Made by a program: the position numbers and the translations under genes. From Pipra filicauda (taxonomy: Eukaryota > Chordata > Aves > Passeriformes > Pipridae), in assembly GCF_003945595.2 (NCBI RefSeq), contig NW_024104402.1, forward strand, positions 744,001 to 808,000: a stretch of DNA of 64,000 bases, in the 5' to 3' direction. Under the pieces are notes generated by a model. The model worked only from the letters and a program-made list of their open reading frames with translations, did not search any database and was not told the origin of the DNA. Shown piece after piece: positions 27,101 to 42,100 of this stretch (position 1 is its first letter; each line of letters starts with the position of its first letter).

Positions 27101-30100
27101 ACAAAGTATTTATTAAAGGCTTGATACTAAAGACTTGCTTGTATCAAACAGAAAGTATGTCTGCTTGAGGGTATGCACTTCAGAAATGTGACACTGCTTG
27201 GCAAAGATACTAATGGCAAAATCTGGTAATTGCGAATGCTTGCATATAAAGCCTAACAGTGAGACATAAATCTTTCACAGGCATTTCAGGAGAGGCTAGA
27301 ACCACAGGATTATCTCAAATCCATTCACCTCTGACCTCATATGAGGTCCTCATCCAGCAGACATCCCCTATATACATCTGCCAGCTGCATGAAGAACACA
27401 GCAGTTTGTCAACAGTCTACTACACGGAAACTGTGGAACCCTGCACCAACCCTGTAGAAAACTTCTAGGCCTGCCCCGGTAAACCTCTATTTGTGCACCC
27501 TAGAGAGGGGTCCATCTGGCTTAGGTGGGCTTGGACAGTGATTTTTGTCTCAAGGTACTCCTAGGGCAGCCTTCAAGGACAATTTATACATACTGTACTG
27601 AAATAAAGCTGAGAATAAATGGAATGCATAATTTTATTCTTGTTCTCTGGTATGCTATAGCTATTTTGTGATCCTCAGTAATGGAAAATTGTATAAAAGC
27701 AACAACTCTCCCCATCCACAGACAGAGGGTAAAGCTGGGAAAATTCAATTAAAAATCAGGGACACATTTTCAATGATGATGATGAACTGTTGCAACATCT
27801 AGAAAAGGAAATTATGTTTTCTCTATTTCTTGACCTTTACAAGTCAAGACTTCAGGCTCTTATTGTTTATGTGTTTTATTTAACACATTCAGTATATCTG
27901 TTGAGCACAACTGGATGGAATTTTGGTCTGCTCAACTCATGATGTCAGATTAGATGATCTTTTTACAACTGCAAACTCTTTGAAAAATGTATTTTTGATC
28001 AACATATCTAAAATTACCTCTCATTAAAAAAATAAAACTTTTCTATAGAAGAAACTTTAAAGTAAACAACTTCTGAAAGAAAGAAAAAGTACAATCACTC
28101 CAGAAAAGTACAGTTTCATAAAGATTTTTTTTCCCAATGGGTTTTCCTGCTCTCCAAAAAATCGAACTGGATAAATATACTAGAACATTTTGCCAAAGAC
28201 GAACTTGAACTCTGAAAACACAAACATTAGAATTATCTGAGTGTTTGACTTGAAAGAGCTTATATTAATTGCTCATAACTTTTATTTTAAGAAATACATA
28301 CACAAGGACAAGACCCAACAGAAAAAAAGACAGGGAGATTTTATGAAAGCGTCCTGTAAAACAGCGGCAACAACAAAACACGTAAGACAGCTTTTCACAG
28401 ATCTCCGCTTTTCACAGTGTAAAGGGTAGACAGCTACATATTGTGTTCACATGGAAAATTAAGATTTAAATACAGAATTACATAATATTATGCACTTCCT
28501 GATATTTCCACTTGAATCTAACCCCTCAAAGAGCAGAAAAACAACATTACTGGTCAGTTTGAACTGTTGTCTCTCCCTATCTCTCACCACCCTCCCTCCA
28601 AGTATTCAAGTTCCATCAGGCTAAAATAGATTTATGGTGGGTAACTTCTCAGAATACTTTTTTCCCTTCTTCTTCTCCCCCCCCCCAGTATCAAAGAGAC
28701 CTGCATTCCCAAGCTCACTAATCACTGGGTTCAGTCCGTACTATCAATATGCCCTGTGGAAAAATCTCTAAACAGATGGGTTGAAAAGTTAGTACTGTTA
28801 GAAACCAGGCATGTGTAGCAGCAGCTGTCTTACTTGGCATAGCTTTTGTCAAGTTTTCTGGCTCAAATTCCACAACCACAGACTTCTAATGGCCACTGGT
28901 ATCACTCAACATGCTTGGACTAATTCTGAACATAGAAGTTTCACATTTCAAGAAGTTTCACATTCTAACAACTATTTTAAGTCAATAAGGCTGATCTAAT
29001 ACACAGGAACATGCTCACTGCTAGCCCAGGGGCATGGCACCTTGCCTACTTCGCTGCCAGCTATGATACCAGGAAAAGAACAGTGGAAACTAAATCCACT
29101 TTAAGGACAGAACACATTCAGATGGCCAGGAAGAATGCCAACTACAGTATCATGTTTAATTCTTAAACACTAATGATAGATTCATGGCAACAACCCCAAA
29201 GGGAAATACTCACCTGCTATTTTAGCAGTACATGAAGCATATTTTCAGGGGATGTTTTTTAACACTATCTGTGGGAATTCTGATTTGTAACTCTATCCTA
29301 TTAATAAATCTTATAATTTCAAATTGAAAATTTACCTCTCCACACAAATCTCTTTTGAAATAGAGGGGGAACAGCAAACTTATTTGGGATGCAATAAGTA
29401 ATAAGACAAGGAATACAAAAAGAAAAGAAAAAAGTTAATCCTATGCTTCGGTTGAAGCAATGACAGGCACAGAAGTACTGGGGGAATAGAGCTGTAAACC
29501 CCTCATTCTCAGTGACTTTACAGAGACACCACTGATATTCAATCACACTGAAGTTGCAACTGAGCCTGGATAAATTATGTGTCCCATCTCCAGCAAGAAA
29601 ACAGCAATTGTTTTGAAAATATTCTAAAAATCCTTTTCCACTACTTTTCTTCCTCAGTACATTTTTAAAAACTCGTACTGTCTGAGCTATTGGCAATCAT
29701 CGCCACATTAATCTGTTTCACAAAAGGCAGAGGAAGAAAAATTATACTCCAGTGGATTTCTAGAGACTCTACAAATGATATGTTGCACTGAGCTTAACAC
29801 CTGAACACGGACCACTTGGTTGCGCTATTATTACAGTACAGAAATCTGTAGTTCTTGATGAACAATGCACAGAACGGTAGGAAAAAACGCAACTACTCTA
29901 ATTTTAGGTATGAAATAAAATCGAAATGATTTTCAATTTCATTCTAAACATCTAGAATTTATGAGAATACTGCAGATACTGAACAAGGTATGCCTGTGTA
30001 GTCTTAACCTTAAACACCTTGAAGACAGTGAGACCAATAATGATGAATTTGAAAGTAGATGTGTCCCATGGAATTATCCCTTTGATAACTCTGCACAAAT

Positions 30101-33100
30101 TTCAGCCTGCGTGGTGGAGTTCCTTATCTGTAAAGTCATCTCAGTCAGATGGAACATGTGAAGGAAGCAGGTCAGAAAAAAAATACCAGTTACATGCACA
30201 CATTGAGTAGCAATAGAAATCCTCAAAGGCTCTTATTGAGAAAGGATCATCTTCAGTATCTGGTACAAACGCACACATGAAAATCCTGGACCTATCTGTT
30301 GCAGTTGAGACACTTTTGCCACTGACCATTATTGAACAACAATTTTAGCTGTGGCATCTATAACCCTTAAAATCCACCATCCAAAATATGTCCTTCAAAA
30401 CTGGAATTGCCAAGATAAATGCTTTCAACCAAGTCCCGACACTGTTTGAATTGGATACATGGAAAAAACCTTTTAGACCCACACATATTGCGACAGTGAA
30501 AGAGGTTTCTCAGGGTTCAGAATCTCCATCCCTGGAAGTTTCCAAGACTTTTCTGACTGATCTAGTGTTGGCAGAAGTCCTATCTTGATTAGGAAGCTCA
30601 AGGAGGACAAATAAACTCTGACGGTGCCCACTCTGCAAAGTAAAAACACTACACTGAGGAATACTCTAATAAAAATTCTATTGTTTACATAAGCTTGCTT
30701 TATTATTTAGATTTTTATCTTTAACTTGGTACTCTAATTTTTATTAGGGAACATAAAGCACCTAAAAAAATGAAACCTGAAAAGTGAGGCAGAGACATAA
30801 TACTGTCTTGAGAAGCCACTTTTAAGGGAAAAAAATACAACATTATTTATTGCTTTGTTAAACAGATTTTAAAAACTAGTAAATTCATTTTCACTTGATT
30901 ATTGTGCAATTCTGTTCAGTGCAGAACATCAAGGAAACAAACCGTATGTTAGAACTGAGCTAAATCTAAGGATAAAAAGAAGATCCATTTAACCATGAGG
31001 TATACTCATTTCTGTGAGACCAAGAAGTAAATCTAACATTACTTCCAAATGAATCCTGTGCTACTGACTAGGATCCAAATCCTTAACTATGATGTTCAGT
31101 TTCACTTTAGGAGTCAGCTTTATTTTGGGAATATAATAAATTCCAACTGAGTAAGAATTAGCACTCCCAAGTTTTAAGCTAGAATACCTGTAGGTAAATC
31201 AAGGAATTTTTTTGTAATAAAAGGCTTTATTTCCCCCCCATCTTCCAGGTTTTTTTCTCTCATGAATAAGAAATATCTTCTAGGGCTGTGCTGGTTGTAT
31301 GCATGTTCTAATAAGATAAAATACAGCAGCAGCACCTTGTTCTTTAGCAAGAATTTAGTGTACCAGTTTTACCAAATAGATGGGTAAAAACAAAAGCAGC
31401 AACAACGGTGAAATGTTTCCATCACACTCTGTACAGCAGATTAATGTTCTGTCTGTGACTAGGACAGAGGTACATAGTCAGACAGCAGTCTGAGTAGGAT
31501 GAACTGGAAGAGAAATGTATTGCACAAAGCCTTGTCATCTGAAATGGAAATTTCCTCACTCAGAGCACACCTGTAAGTGTCAGGACAGTTATCTGTTAAG
31601 GTTAAGGCACTGTCACTGTCTCCCAAAATGAACTCATTATTTGAGGAAGCTCATTCCAGTGTGAATCACACAAGCTATCACCTCAGAAGCATTTTATCTG
31701 TAAAGACAGCAGACTCTAAAACAAACAGGCATTTGTTGGTGTTGAGAAAAACCCAAGACATGAAAAGGTATGGAAGACTAATTGTTAATTAGGGAACCTA
31801 AGAAAGATTCTAGCAGATACAGAAAGAAAAGCTACATGAGTTTTTCATTATAGAAACACACAGCTGTAAATATTCTTCTTACACCAACCCTCTATTTTCA
31901 TGATTGTTTCAAAGAAAAGCTCAGTAGAGGTGGAGCATGAGAAGTAAGACATTTTTCAGGTGACTCTACAGAATAGGTGATCTGAAATTCCTACTGCAAT
32001 CAGAGGCTTTAAATATCCCTGCAATACTGTTACTACTTGTGCTGTACCGTTTGAAAGCAGAAGGCAAGCCCACATAGCATCTCTGATCCTGGTGCAGCTC
32101 ATTGCTTAATTCAGTCTCAACTCTTTATGCCAAAGTACTGAAAAAAGTGCTAATGAAATTGAGCCTGCCAAAAGGATGATTGATATCTTAGTTACTCTTG
32201 ATACTTTTAAAAGGTAGTATCACTTTGGCTTGATTGAATTTGATACTAACCACAAAGTATTCAGTCATTAGAAGATTTAACTTTCCATCCTTAAAAAAGA
32301 CTTCCGTTTTCTCCAGTACCTCAGCAGTCGTAACTGAATATGAAATTGGAGAATGAAGAACTTTTTCTAACTGCATTAAAGACAGATAGATAACAGAAAT
32401 GTATCTTTGATATTTTAACAAACAGCTGCTATTTATCCACTTTGACTTATATATTCATTTAGTTATTCATAAATCAATTATTTGAAAGTACTGCACTTTG
32501 GCTAACGCTATGAAGTAAGGCTACAATAATGGTATCTTTAAACAGTGTTAAGAAATTAGACAACTTGCAGAAAAATTAACTGCAGTTTAATCCAGGCTGT
32601 GGGGCTGTGTGGTTGTGATTGGCTCTGTTTTCTGCACAACAGAACAAGAAGTTTCAGCCTCGGTTCCCAGGTGCCCACATTCCCAAAATTTCTCTTTACC
32701 TGGCACTACTAAGCTCTCTTCTTGAGTGTTTAAGCTTACATCATATCACACAACAGGAGAAAATGTTGAAATTCTCCTTATGTGCTCCATTTTCGTCTGC
32801 CTGTGTGGATGAAAAAGATACTAAGCAAAATTAACTGTCATGCTAAGCACAAGTCATCACTGACAGATCCATCTCACTGGTCTCACATTTGCTGCAGATT
32901 CTTACAACTAGCTGGAAAATGATGCGAAAAGCGGAATAAAAAAGCAGATACGTGAATGCTTTATTATGTTCTGTTGTTACTCTTCTATTTCTCTGGCTCT
33001 TGTTGTGTTAAGTAAGTTTTACAGAAGCTTTTCCAGAACATATATATATATATATATCAAGTACTTACATTTGATGCTGGTCAGCCTACTTTTGGGCACT

Positions 33101-36100
33101 GAGCAGTCTACAGCTGCTAAAAATAAGAAAAACACCAAATGGGAATGATTCAGTATTTATTTCATATATGTGAGAGGTAGGAAAAAATAGCAATAAACCA
33201 ATACAGAACAAAGACTAATTTAATTCTTCTCTATTTTAAAACATGATAGTTACCATGTACTTAAAGTATTAGGTTGATATTAATACATTCAGAGAATTTG
33301 CAAGATAAAGCTGTTTGGGTAAAACATATATTTAAAGTAAGAATCATCACTTAAATGAAGATTCTTTACACAAGGTTTCTGTACATTTTGTGCTGATGGC
33401 ATTTACCTGCATACCCAAGGATACTGAATATGTTACATAAGAGATAACACTATATTTGTGAGCATGGACTCTACCAGTAACTTGATTTTCTCATTTGCAA
33501 ATACACGGTCCTTAAAACTCGCTACTATATTCACTGCAGTAAAAACAAAAGATAATGAAATTTTTTAAATTAAAAAATTATAAAATATATAATTATTAAA
33601 TTATAAAATATAAATTATAAAAAAGACATAGTGGTCTGAGTTTAACTGAAAATTTTCTACCTTCATTCCTGAAATAAATTCTGTATCTTTGCTATTGTGA
33701 CTGTCACCATGATTTTCAGTTCAGCACGTTATTTCATTATTTATTAATTATTAGAGTTAATTGAATTAATTATAAATTCATTATTTCAATATATATCAAA
33801 ATCACAGAATAACTTCAAGAAAAGTCGAAGGAGACCATTAAAGCACTAAATACTGCAAAATTAAGGTAATATATTTGGTAACACTTAAGGAAAAGGTTTT
33901 AATACAAAAATTCCAATCTCAATAATATAAAAGTATTATTAAGTAGTGGTTATATCTCCTTGCTGATGCTGGTTTTAGTAAGAAACAGAAAAAACTGTAC
34001 ATTTACTACAATCCAGTTCATTCCTTCTTGATATGAGCCTCTTCTGAAGGAATGAGCTAAATCTGGGGGTAGAAAGTTCAGTCATACATGCAGGTTTTTA
34101 CCTTTGGCTGAAAGCATCCTGTTATAATGAAACATCATGTGATCTCTGATGAGGTATTGGTTAGTCAGACTTCGAGATGAGTCTATGCAGAAAGCTGTAA
34201 GATTAAAATACATTTGAACACTACAAAGGCGAGAACAAGAATACTAAAATTTTAAACTGTTATTAACTTCAATTCAAAGTCATAAAGCTTAAATTACAGT
34301 GTGCTTAACTTCTTTGCTCAATGGCAGCCATTTTTCTTTGCCAGTTACTATCACATGAAACCATTGTGTCTCCTTTATCTTTTCGCACTGAGCCCACTAA
34401 CTCAATAAACAGCTACACAAGTGGCTGAAATTGGACTATGAAAATGTCAGCATGGAAACTTCCTGTTTCTTCCCTCTATGCTCGTTTGAAAAAAAGTGTC
34501 TGAGGTGCAAGGATGGCACAGAAACATACACTAGTCCATGTAAACTACTGACTGTAAAGGAATATTTTTAACCTCAAGGATTCTTTAAGTGGTAACCATA
34601 TATATATTCCAGCTAACACAGATGTGACATCTTTATATATTTGGTTGTCTTGCTACCTTTTTATAGCCAGCAGTACAGTCAAGGCAAAACTTACTCCTTG
34701 AGAGCATTTTCAGCAATGCATACTAAATCTAAGTGCTATAAACTTCACCAAATAGCTTGATGAAAAGGTTTTAATTATAATAACATTTTAATAATAAAAT
34801 AAATTAATTGACATAAGAGGAACCATGTCAGTCTTCTGATGAAAGTACATGTTACTTACCATTACTCTTAGTACTTAAGTGCCCTTTAAATGGACTTGCT
34901 GGACCACATCTGGGAATGACAGCAGGTGGGTGTTCACTCACTTTAACAAAATGTCAAACAAAAACTGAAATTAGAAAAAAAAAAATCCCAAAGTGTATTT
35001 TTACAAAGACAAAGTTAGAATCTTTCTCCAAGGAATTCATGAATGGTTCTAGTGGACCTTTTTCACTGAGGGAAAAAATCTTATTTAATTGTTCTATTAT
35101 TACTGAAATACAACAGTGTAGTTAAGTAACTTAATCTAAACACCAAGATACAGGGAGAATGTGATTTAAAAACTGGCACATGAATTAGGAATCTGCAATA
35201 TCTTTAGAACACTGTTGTGAAATGACACTAAATCTGTATCAACAGATTCAATCTCCTCTTTTACAAAGCACAACAAGTACCAGGGCAATCTTGAATTCCT
35301 ATAAGGATTTCATACTTTCAAAAGTCAGCCTTTATAGAGTGCAGGCTTCTGTGGCTTTCCAGTATTAGAGGTGGTGTTTGCAATAATAGTGCTCCCACTC
35401 CCTTTGCTGGGAAGTTGCCGGACTCGCAGTAAAAAAGAGACAAGAGAAAAAAAAAGAAAATGCTAACTGTCCTGCAATTGTTTTATCTTTATACTGTTTT
35501 CTCTAAAGCCAAAGGACAACAATCCTGCTCACCCATATCAATTTCAAATGGCTCATTTTAAATTCCCCTTGTGATACAATTCTTCCTAATTTGTGATTTA
35601 AGCATACATAGGGACAAACAATGCTAAATTATTTTTAAAATATTAAAATTCCAAACATATAGCAAAAATTCATTAGATTTAGAATTACTGTCTCCATAAT
35701 GACTGTAAACCTCTGTCAATAAAGGATTTCTTTCCTGTTTATGTATTATATTTCTCTACCATACACTATTACATATGTGTGGTATTCACAGTATAGCTGG
35801 ATCCACCCTGAAACCCGCCACTTCCTGAAGTTATAATGTCCACATTTAAAGAATGCAAGTCTTCTAGAGGACTTGAATGTTAGATGATAACATTTCAGCT
35901 GATAAAATTTTCACCTAATGATAAAAAACCCCACCCATATATCAGAAATCTAGATTATAGCAGACACCTGAGAATAAGAAGTGTTCTAGTCACAATTCCC
36001 CAAAATAACCTAAATATTCCATTATTTTCTGTAGTTCAGAGCCAGGTTATAATTCCAGAGGGAGGCAGACGTGGTATTGTCAGATCAATGCTTACAACAG

Positions 36101-39100
36101 GTACCTCTAACTCATGTGACAGAGGAGACATTGTTATAATTACAGCAGATTCTCTTCAAGTAAATAAATGACTTTGTCCTGAGTTAAAGATGATAAGAGA
36201 CACTCAGAAACCTGTTGCTTTTACTGTCTTCAGCTGGAGGCGCAACTGTTCAGCACTACAGAGAATCCAGACGATTTTGAAATGTTCACTTGCTTCACAT
36301 CACCAGCAGATGGCACAGAATAAATTCTATGGAAAACACTACTGGCTGTTGGTTTTGTCCTTTACAACTAATCTGTATCTGGGGGAAGAGGGTAGGAGGA
36401 AAAAAAAGTCAAGACCAGTATTTCATTGGCAAGAGAAACTGTCAGGAAATGAGAGGAAGAAGAACTTAAAAACATTTCTGTGTCCTTTATTTCGGCTGTG
36501 GACATGTGGACAGCACCGGAGTCACTCCCAATCCACACCGCAACCCCTGATTTACAGAAGTCCCAAACGCACTGAAAACACAACATCTCTTGTTAAGATG
36601 TCACAGCCTTTGTTCAGGCACTATGTTCCCAAATCTCAGTTCCCCCTGCATGTTCTAATTTCTGTGCCACCAAAGAAATTTTTCAAGTCCCTGATCCAAC
36701 CAGATGGATTTGCAACCCTGTTCCTGCTTAACTGCAGGATAACATGTGTACTCAGCACTTTCACAAGTATCCCTGAACTTCCTTAGAAAATACCTAGGTC
36801 ATTACAATTTTGACGCCTGTTTCAGGAAGTGAAAAAAACTTAAATAAAAGCATTCACAACTGCTCATATTTTAGGATACCCATGAAATGCCAGGATTGCA
36901 GCTCCTCTAGTACTGGACTCATTGAAAACTTGCACACCATTAACAAACAACATCTTCTTGCTGTTTAGAATATTTCCTTGCTGGGTAAAAGTTAATGCTG
37001 AACAGTGTTTTGGTTTTTTTTAATATATGGTTGGATTCTAGGGGCCCTCTATTCTGGCAAACTACATTTTCTTGTATTTCCACAAACAGCAGAACTTGTG
37101 ATGAAGGCTTCCTATGGTCCACCCATGGTATCCTATGGTGCTTGCTCTTATATTCTCTAACTCCCAGGCCAAATAACGTACCTCAGCTGTTCCTGTAAGC
37201 TGTGTGTCAGTGAGGGCGTTTGAGGCTCTCTCTGTGAACCACCTGTTTTCACAAAACATGTAGAAAATTTATCACAGAAAAAGGGTCAAAGAAACTAATT
37301 TGGCTAAAATAATGTTCAGTTCTACTGAAACAGAAAAGGCAAATAAGCAAATTTTTGGTTCCTTAGGATTCCAGGCTGTTTCACATACATGTTCCTTCAA
37401 ACGTACATTTTCTACACTGAAGTCAACTTACAATACTCTCCCAATATCTCCAGTCTGAAACTCAAACCTGCTTTTTAAAGTGTCAAATATTTACAATGAA
37501 GGTGCATGTTGCTAATGTCAGAGAAAAACAGAAGGATTTGATATGTGGAGAATATTTCTACCTGCTGAAGTAAGGTAGGAAGTGTTAATGGTCAAATGTT
37601 TCACAACTATAATTTCACGTTGTCTTCTGACTTGCACAGGTATTTGGTTAGCTTCAGGCTGTGTTTTCAAAGTTATCTGCACAACAGCAGAAGCAACTTA
37701 AGTTGAAGGCTTAAATATGTAAAGATCCTTTTAAAGGTGTAGGTTGGATTTTCAGTAAATTACAAGTATTTAGGCCACGTTACTGAGATGTGTTCTTCCA
37801 GCCACTGGCTTTATGGTGAACTACAAGGACTCCCTGAAACAACATCTCAGCCTTGGCCATATTGATCACCATAACTGGTCTACTCTGGCCTCAAATCGGG
37901 AGGTCTGGAGACACACCATCTATAACGCTGCTGATGCCTTTGAGAAAGCACGCAGGATCACCCTTGAGGAGAAAAGGCAATGCAGAAAGAATCGTGTCTT
38001 GCAGAACATACCTTCTAAGGAGTCTTTCTGCTGTGCCTTCTGCAACCGGACATGCCTATCTCGTATTGGCCTTTTTAGCCACCAATGCACTTGCAACAAA
38101 CGTGGGTAGAGCCCTTCCCAAATCTTTGTTCACGAAGCCCAGCCATGTGTGTACACAGTTAATCAAATATAAACCAAACAAAGGGAAGATAACTACAAAA
38201 CTATCTTTGATACATGATACGTGTGATCTAAACATAAATTCCCTCACAGATATAAGTGGACTGTCCGCTCTGAATATAAAATCAGGATTCCCATAATGAG
38301 CGTTCTCCTGAAGTACAGAGAGCAAACATATTAAGAACTTTTAGAAATTCATTTGTTCTTTTAGTTCCTTGCGTGATATGCAACAAAGAGAAAAAAATAA
38401 AAAAAATCTTTCCCTATAATTTTTTCCAGCTGGTATCTAAGTTAAGTAATAATTATATTATTTCAAAGAGATTTTTAAGATATTTTGTTTAAATTATATT
38501 TTCATTTTAAATGCATCCTATCTTTAATTCTATTTTTACAGTCTTAAAAATGATGAAAATTGGTGGTTTCTATTTGTTACTTTGCTTCCTGGTTGTTAGT
38601 GGATATGGAGAATTTATGGAAATCATTTTTCTAAAGAGCCATTTCAGATTTGGAAAGTGAATATGTACTGGAGAGAAGCCCAGTCTTTCATTACAATGTT
38701 CTCCCAGGAAAGATTTTAAACACAAGTATTAGACTTGCTATTTTTATAACAAGTGTGTACTTCAGCCACAGCAAATAAAATATACTGAAAAAAATCAATC
38801 AGGCTATCCTTACCCACCAAGACTTGCTACTTAAAAGATAATCCATAAAAAATACAGAGACTGGAGGTGGGATATTGGATATAGGCATCTAAATCCAGCA
38901 CTACAAGACATAAAGCCTTTACTTAACTGTGCAGAGATGTGTGAACACTATAATTTCCAAAGGGCAGTTCCTAGACCTTAGTTTGGGTTCAAACAACCTT
39001 CAGACCAAGATGGATTTAGACCTCAGGTCTCCCCAGCTGTTCCAGAGGAGTATTTTTATCACTCTGTCAGGATATTTTAACCCTTTTGTGCATTGGGGGT

Positions 39101-42100
39101 TTTTTTGTGGCTCCAAGACTCTTGCCTCCTCTCAGCTGGCAATGTAGAAAGCACCCTTATCTCTAACAGACTAGAACTGCATCGTTTGCGTGGTATTTGG
39201 GGATTTGACCCCTCTCAGGCTGATAAGGGCCCAAGCTGACAAATGCTCTGCACAAACGCTCTAGCCACTACACTAAAGGTTTGGTATTCCCACTTCTTCC
39301 GCTGACAGCTCTTTTTCCTCCTCTTTTTCCCCAAAATCTCAATGCTCTAAACCTGAAATAGTTAGAGACACCTTTGTTCAAGTGGGTAATTCAGGCAACT
39401 ACATGCAGAAGGTTTGTGCTGTGAATTTCATGCAAGTCAAGGATGCTCTATCACTACCACCTTTGTTCCACCAACTAGTTTAGTGATCTTTTCAGTGGGC
39501 TTCCTGCTATGAATTCACTCTTCTAACTCCATACAACTAACAGTACACTACAGCACTAATGCTGTACCACATGCTGAGGAAGGAACAAAAGTGGTTTAAA
39601 TAATCTCTGTGAAATCCAAAATGAGTTCAAGCAGTGATAGAAACTCCTTTAAGCATTTAATGTAATATATCTGACAAGGTCATAGTTAAAGGAATGAAAC
39701 TATGCCCCAAAATACACATTCCTCTCCTTTTGGTACTATGTGAATTTTTAAACTAAAGTATCCATTACCTCTTTATGCTACAGAAATTGTTGTGCATATG
39801 AATGCAACACAGAAATATATAGAGTAAAAACTGATATCTGGAAGTACATTAAAAGATTAACCTGATTAAGAAGATCCACACTGGATTTAAACTTAATTTA
39901 TTTAAATAAGAAACTAATTTTTCTATTTCTAACTATTTGTCTTTTATATTAGCATGATGATATAACTAAAAAAAAAAGCATACCCTAATAATATTACTAC
40001 TAATGAGGCCTGCTGTCCTATCCATGTAGCTCCCATCTTTCATACCATATCCTCTAAACCCCTTTCATGTCCCCAGTTTGCCACCTTTTCCTTACCTGTG
40101 GTCATTCCTCCCCTCAACCATCCCCTACTTGCTCAGCTGTGGCTGGCGAGGTGCTATGAATACTACAATTGGTCATCTAGTTTAAGCTTCTCTGGTTGCT
40201 TATCCTTGGCTGACTAGTACTTACCCTTTATTTACATATCTGGGAAAGAACACAGAACAGAATTACTTTCTCTAAAAAATGTGTATTAATTTGTTGGGTT
40301 TTCTCCTACCTGGTCACTGACAATACTCCTAGTTCTTAGTCTAATGTAGATGCTTAGTCGGCTTGTAGATGCAGAACTACATAGAACGAAGGGCCAGCAG
40401 AGAGCAGTGACCCATCCACAGACTCCTCCTTTAGGAGAAGGGGTTAAAACACCAGTTTTTCACAAAACCAATGCAATCATGAGAGATCTTCAAACGTGGC
40501 TTTAGACTTAGCCACTTACGGAATGCAGATAGCATTCCATTTTATTTGAAAGTTACAGTGAGTACTTAATAATCACACCTGTATTTTCTTCCCTATTCCT
40601 GCAAGGAAAACAGAAGCCTCTTGGACTCTTTTCTGATTTCAGTGATAACAAAACTCCTACCAATTCTGAGAGTATAAAGTTGTAGATGTGAAGCCAGCTT
40701 TAACAGAATCTCATTTAAGATTCATTAAGAAATGGCAGAATTCAGTTAAAAATAGTCATTATAAATTTTCTGTTGCAGAACTTGATAAAGCCCCAAGAAA
40801 ACACAATGCCCTGATTTCATGAAAGTCCAAATATTCCATCTGAATTTTGCATGGGATCATTTGTGTCAGAGACAAAATATGACAAAAGTGATACACACCT
40901 TGACACGCACTACACATAACCTTCTAAGCCGTTAATTAGATGGGTGCTATTTATACACTTAACATGCTGGATTACACAAAAGCTCTTCTTTACATGTACT
41001 CCCAGTGCCTAAGAGTTAGGTCCCTCAGTCCTTTACAACTAATAATCTAATAATAGTCTGCATAAATTAAAACCATGCAACCAAAAGTATGTTTCAGTTT
41101 CAAGAGTCAAACCCTTCCCTGAAAAATTTAAGAAACCTAATGAAATAGCACAGCAGCCTGAAAAGATACTGAGTCATATTTGATGAAATAATTCTTGAAA
41201 AATATTTGTTAAAATTTTTCTAGCTACAGGTGTGGTCTTTAAGGGAAGTTTTGGATGTAAGTTATTGCTCTACTCATACTCCAAAAGCAGAAACAAAGAG
41301 CTGTTTGTCAGTAGCACATTTGGCAATACAAGATGCAGTCAGAAGCAAATGAACTTTAGTCAGGTCTCTACAACTACCTGAAAGGAGGTTGTAGTGAAGT
41401 GGGTGTTGGTCTCTTCTCCCAGGTAATCAATGACATGATGAAAGGAAATGGCCTCAACTTGTGCCAGGTGAGGTTTAGATTAGATATCAGGAAATTTTTT
41501 TTCATGGAAAGGGTTGTAAAGCATTGGCTTAGAAAGCATTGACTGCCTAGGGAAACGGTGGAGTCACAATGCCTGGAAGTGTTCAAAAAACATGTGGATA
41601 TGGCACTTGAGAACATGGTTTAATGGTGAACACCGGGGTGGTCCTGGCTGATGGTTGGATTTGATAACCTTAAAGGTCTTTTCCCACCTTAACAATTCTA
41701 TGATTCTATGATCATTTGCTTGGGCAGCATCTCTGGAATTAGCAGTGGCACCTGCAGTTTCTGATTTTTTGGAAGGGTGTGTGAGGGATGGTGTTCCAGC
41801 AGTGACTATATGCTGCTACTAAGTGAAAGGTGAACAACTATCAATACTCGTACCACAGTTCAGACACTGCTGTCTTACAGGGTTACTAACCTGAGTTCCC
41901 TGGATAGTTATGCCTGTGCAAGAAGGCACATGGTAATCCAGGAGCATATGCCACTATGTGCCATAACAACTCCCCTGGGGGAATGGTGCTACTATTCAAG
42001 GGTGCTAGATCACAACCTCATGAGTACATCTTACACAACCAATGTGTGCTCTGACTTCTACTGCTATGTGGAACTCAACATGTCATCCTACAAACATGCA

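Larger units (their letters stand above)
22159..33068 (-). other. SPATA7: SPATA7 intron 4
   Basis: A 10.9-kb intron. It contains a minus-strand CR1 3' end near 22891-23405, an (AT)9 tract just inside the donor, a C-homopolymer near 28678-28687, and a 14-bp direct repeat (AGAAGTTTCACATT) at 28934 and 28951. Nothing else is recognisable. Confidence 0.7.

Noticed and set aside
34940..34964. Stronger-looking acceptor for SPATA7 exon 2 (ctaatttcag at 34965)
   Set aside because: Using it adds 24 in-frame bases containing a TGA stop; the acceptor at 34941 keeps the frame and fits human.
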